A stretch of DNA of 8,040 nt from CBDAKK01 sp965216965 (GTDB taxonomy: Bacteria > Spirochaetota > Spirochaetia > WTKD01 > G963693115), in the NCBI GenBank assembly GCA_965216965.1, contig CBDCGX010000007.1, positions 1 to 8,040 on the forward strand, read 5' to 3'. The number at the start of each line of letters is the position of its first letter. Positions within the stretch are counted from its first letter, which is position 1. Both the position numbers and the translations under genes were made by a program. Of this stretch, positions 5,557 to 8,040 are shown piece after piece. The notes under the pieces are model-generated. The model ran no database searches, had not been told where the DNA came from, and was given only the letters and a program-made list of their open reading frames with translations.

Positions 5557-6851
5557 TTATAAACGAGAGGCTCTCTCTCTTAAATAAATACAAAGCATAT
5601 GTATTAGTACTCATAGCGACGCTAGGTATAGCACTACTTGGCTGCGAAAACAAAGCAGCGGCGGGTGCGGAGCAAGAGTATTATAGGTCATACATATCAG
5701 CTGGGTTTAATTACACGATAGCGATAGATAGCGATGGAACTCTGTGGTCATGGGGAAAGAATGATAAAGGACAATTGGGAGACGGCACTACAGCAAATAA
5801 AAGCACCCCTGTACGAGTACAGCAGGCAGGAGAAACTGCGGAAACTTTTATAGATAACACAACGAAATGGAAGGCAGTAGTAGCCGGAGACTATCACACA
5901 GTAGGGATAGCAGAAGATGGATATCTGTGGTCATGGGGACATAATGATAAAGGACAATTGGGAGACGGCACTACAGCAAATAAAAGCACCCCCGTACGAG
6001 TACAGCAGAAGACAGAGGCGGAAACCTTTGTAGATAACACAACGAAATGGAAGGCAGTAGTAGCCGGAGACTATCACACAGTAGGGATAGCAGAAGATGG
6101 AACTCTGTGGACATGGGGAGAGAATGGATCTGGACAATTGGGAGACGGCACTGCAATAAATAAAAGCATCCCCGTACGAATACAGCAGGGAGGGAGAACA
6201 TGGAAGGCAGTAGCAGCTTGGGAATATTACACAGTAGGGATAGATATTGATGGGACTCTGTGGTCATGGGGAGATAATAGTGATGGACAATTGGGAGACG
6301 GCACTAAAGAAAATAAAAGCATCCCCGTACGAGTACAGAAGAAGACAGAGGAGGGAACCTTTGTAGATAACACAACGAAATGGAAGACAGTATCAGCTGG
6401 GGGGGAACACACAGTAGGGATAGATAGCGATGGGACTCTGTGGTCATGGGGAAGAAATAATAAAGGACAATTGGGAGACGGCAGTAAAGAAAATAAAAGC
6501 ATCCCCGTACGAGTACAGAAGGGAGGGACAACATGGAAGGCGGTATCAGCTGGGTACTATCACACAGTAGGGCTAGCAGAAGATGGGACTCTGTGGACAT
6601 GGGGAAGAAATAATAAAGGACAATTGGGAGACGGCACTAAAACTGATAAAAGCACTCCCGTACAAGTACAGCAGGGAGGGACAACATGGAAGGCGGCATC
6701 AGCTGGGAGAGTTCACACAGTAGGGATAGATAGCGATGGAAATCTGTGGGTATGGGGATATAATAAAGGAGGAGAATTGGGAGACGGCACTAGGATTGAT
6801 AAAAACACTCCAGTTAAAATACAAATACCAAAAAATAAAGTAAAAACATAA
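5543..6851 (+). CDS. Phase-variable RCC1 beta-propeller lipoprotein, seven repeats; out of frame as sequenced
   Basis: Translation from ATG 5543 gives MKTNNYKREALSLK and stops at TAA 5585. The main frame (5580-6851) has no ATG, GTG or TTG until 5775, so it depends on the same start. With six CT units instead of five the frames join into a 436-aa protein: a charged n-region, then YKAYVLVLIATLGIALLGC with lipobox Cys at about residue 35, then seven RCC1 repeats of the form AGxxHTVGIDSDGTLWSWG...GQLGDGT...PVRV, ending PKNKVKT. Seven repeats equals the blade number of an RCC1 propeller, so one complete propeller is expected, anchored by lipid outside the inner membrane. Spacing alternates between 153 bp (short GGTTW linker) and about 180 bp (extra 9 residues, e.g. 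EAETFVDNTT). Partner and function are unknown; RCC1 proteins bind proteins or act on small GTPases in eukaryotes. A hairpin follows the stop. Confidence 0.85.
5571..5580 (+). repeat. (CT)5 phase-variation tract, out-of-frame length
   Basis: The tract lies nine codons after ATG 5543. The distance from ATG to the signal-peptide frame is 37 nt; one extra CT makes it 39 and in frame. Unit numbers divisible by three (3, 6, 9) are in frame, so five is out of frame. At five units slippage would be slow, and this copy may be locked off. Confidence 0.8.
5696..6833 (+). repeat. Seven tandem RCC1 repeats (153-bp and 180-183-bp units)
   Basis: The CAATTGGGAGACGGCA core recurs at 5772, 5955, 6135, 6288, 6468 and 6621, with a variant GAATTGGGAGACGGCA at 6774. 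Spacing is 183, 180, 153, 180, 153 and 153 bp, all multiples of three. Units are nearly identical at DNA level, differing mostly in the two codons before HTVG, the xNxxG loop, and the linker. Near-identity marks recent amplification or gene conversion. Confidence 0.9.
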
Positions 6852-6863
6852 AAGAAGACATAG

Positions 6864-6886
6864 CAAGGCATCTTATAGATGCCTTG
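6864..6886 (+). terminator. Terminator-like hairpin after the seven-repeat RCC1 gene
   Basis: A perfect 10-bp stem (6864-6873 and 6877-6886) with loop TAT lies 12 bp after the TAA at 6849-6851. It is the same hairpin as at 4719-4741. No immediate U-run follows. The surrounding sequence has changed between copies while the stem has not, which supports selection on the structure. Confidence 0.62.
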
Positions 6887-7071
6887 TGGTGCATAATGAG
6901 GAATATGTCTTTTAAGAAAAAACACATGTAATATTAATAGTTATTTCTTGCTGTTATAAAAACACTTTATATATTTGATAAAAACATGCATATCTAACAA
7001 ATAATATGTATAATATCAAATAATTGGGTTAAAAGTGTATTCTAAGTTGCTAGAAAAAGCGGGAAACACCA

Positions 7072-7100
7072 TTGACAAAAGAGTAATCTATGAATAATAT
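7072..7100 (+). promoter_or_regulatory. Sigma70-type promoter in spacer copy 2 (TTGACA-N17-TAATAT)
   Basis: TTGACA (7072-7077) and, 17 nt on, TAATAT (7095-7100) lie about 46 nt before the ATG at 7147. The -35 is identical to copy 1, but the -10 region differs by a small deletion and substitutions. It should drive the lipoprotein gene at 7147. Confidence 0.65.
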
Positions 7101-7131
7101 ATAGAATATATATTGTAATTATATAATCATT

Positions 7132-7138
7132 AAGGAGG
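7132..7138 (+). promoter_or_regulatory. Strong ribosome binding site of the right-hand RCC1 lipoprotein
   Basis: AAGGAGG ends 8 nt before ATG 7147, matching the site at 5528-5534. It makes the ATG followed by the CT tract the clear start. Confidence 0.85.
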
Positions 7139-7146
7139 AATACATA

Positions 7147-8040
<894 letters not shown>

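Larger units (their letters stand above)
6804..7130 (+). repeat. Duplicated 3'-end/intergenic spacer, copy 2
   Basis: This copy runs from the C-terminal codons of the seven-repeat gene through hairpin and promoter to ATAATCAT (7123-7130), then leads directly to AAGGAGG and the ATG at 7147. It is the intact arrangement from which copy 1 departs at 4998. From 6852 to 7146 I see no gene. Confidence 0.88.

Noticed and set aside
5775..6851. TTG at 5775 as the start of a 358-aa RCC1 protein
   Set aside because: This TTG is the Leu of GQLGDG in the first repeat. The frame extends upstream through a lipoprotein signal to the CT tract, so the start is ATG 5543 after a frame change.

Overview
The window is AT-rich bacterial DNA in two halves. 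The left half (1-4170) is five housekeeping-type genes, all on the minus strand. The right half (4264-8040) is a plus-strand array of repetitive RCC1-domain lipoprotein genes and gene remnants. A eukaryote-type sterol reductase (DHCR7/ERG4 family) beside RCC1 beta-propeller proteins suggests a host-associated or intracellular bacterium. In bacteria such sterol reductases are known mainly from intracellular groups such as Coxiella and Chlamydia-like amoeba symbionts. I cannot assign a phylum from sequence alone.

Minus strand, in order of transcription: a DHCR7-like sterol reductase (2866-4170), 3-methyladenine DNA glycosylase (2160-2816), a family 4 glycosyltransferase (926-2110), nicotinamidase pncA (276-896), and the start of a type II orotidine-5'-phosphate decarboxylase pyrF (1-279, cut by the window edge). 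pncA and pyrF overlap in an ATGA. Gaps between the others are short (about 20-50 bp), so an operon is plausible. Three of these genes lack a Shine-Dalgarno site and have a -10-like hexamer only 6-8 nt before the ATG, which hints at leaderless messages.

Plus strand: (a) 4264-4693, a frameshifted small lipoprotein gene carrying one RCC1 repeat; (b) a spacer of about 330 bp with a 10-bp hairpin and a TTGACA promoter, present twice (4661-4998 and 6804-7130); (c) 4999-5556, an RCC1 gene fragment without a 5' end; (d) 5543-6851, a complete lipoprotein gene whose seven RCC1 repeats should form one seven-bladed propeller; (e) 7147 to the window end, a paralogue with at least five repeats.

The main discovery candidate is in (d) and (e). 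Between a perfect AAGGAGG-N8-ATG start and the lipoprotein signal peptide lies a CT dinucleotide tract, with 5 units in one gene and 17 in the other. In both genes the tract length as sequenced puts the ATG out of frame and a stop follows at once. One added unit (first gene) or one lost unit (second gene) restores one continuous lipoprotein frame. This is the architecture of slipped-strand phase variation. The truncated cassette (c), the nearly identical repeats and the duplicated spacers also suggest recombinational shuffling. I infer a phase-variable, possibly antigenically variable, family of surface RCC1-propeller lipoproteins.
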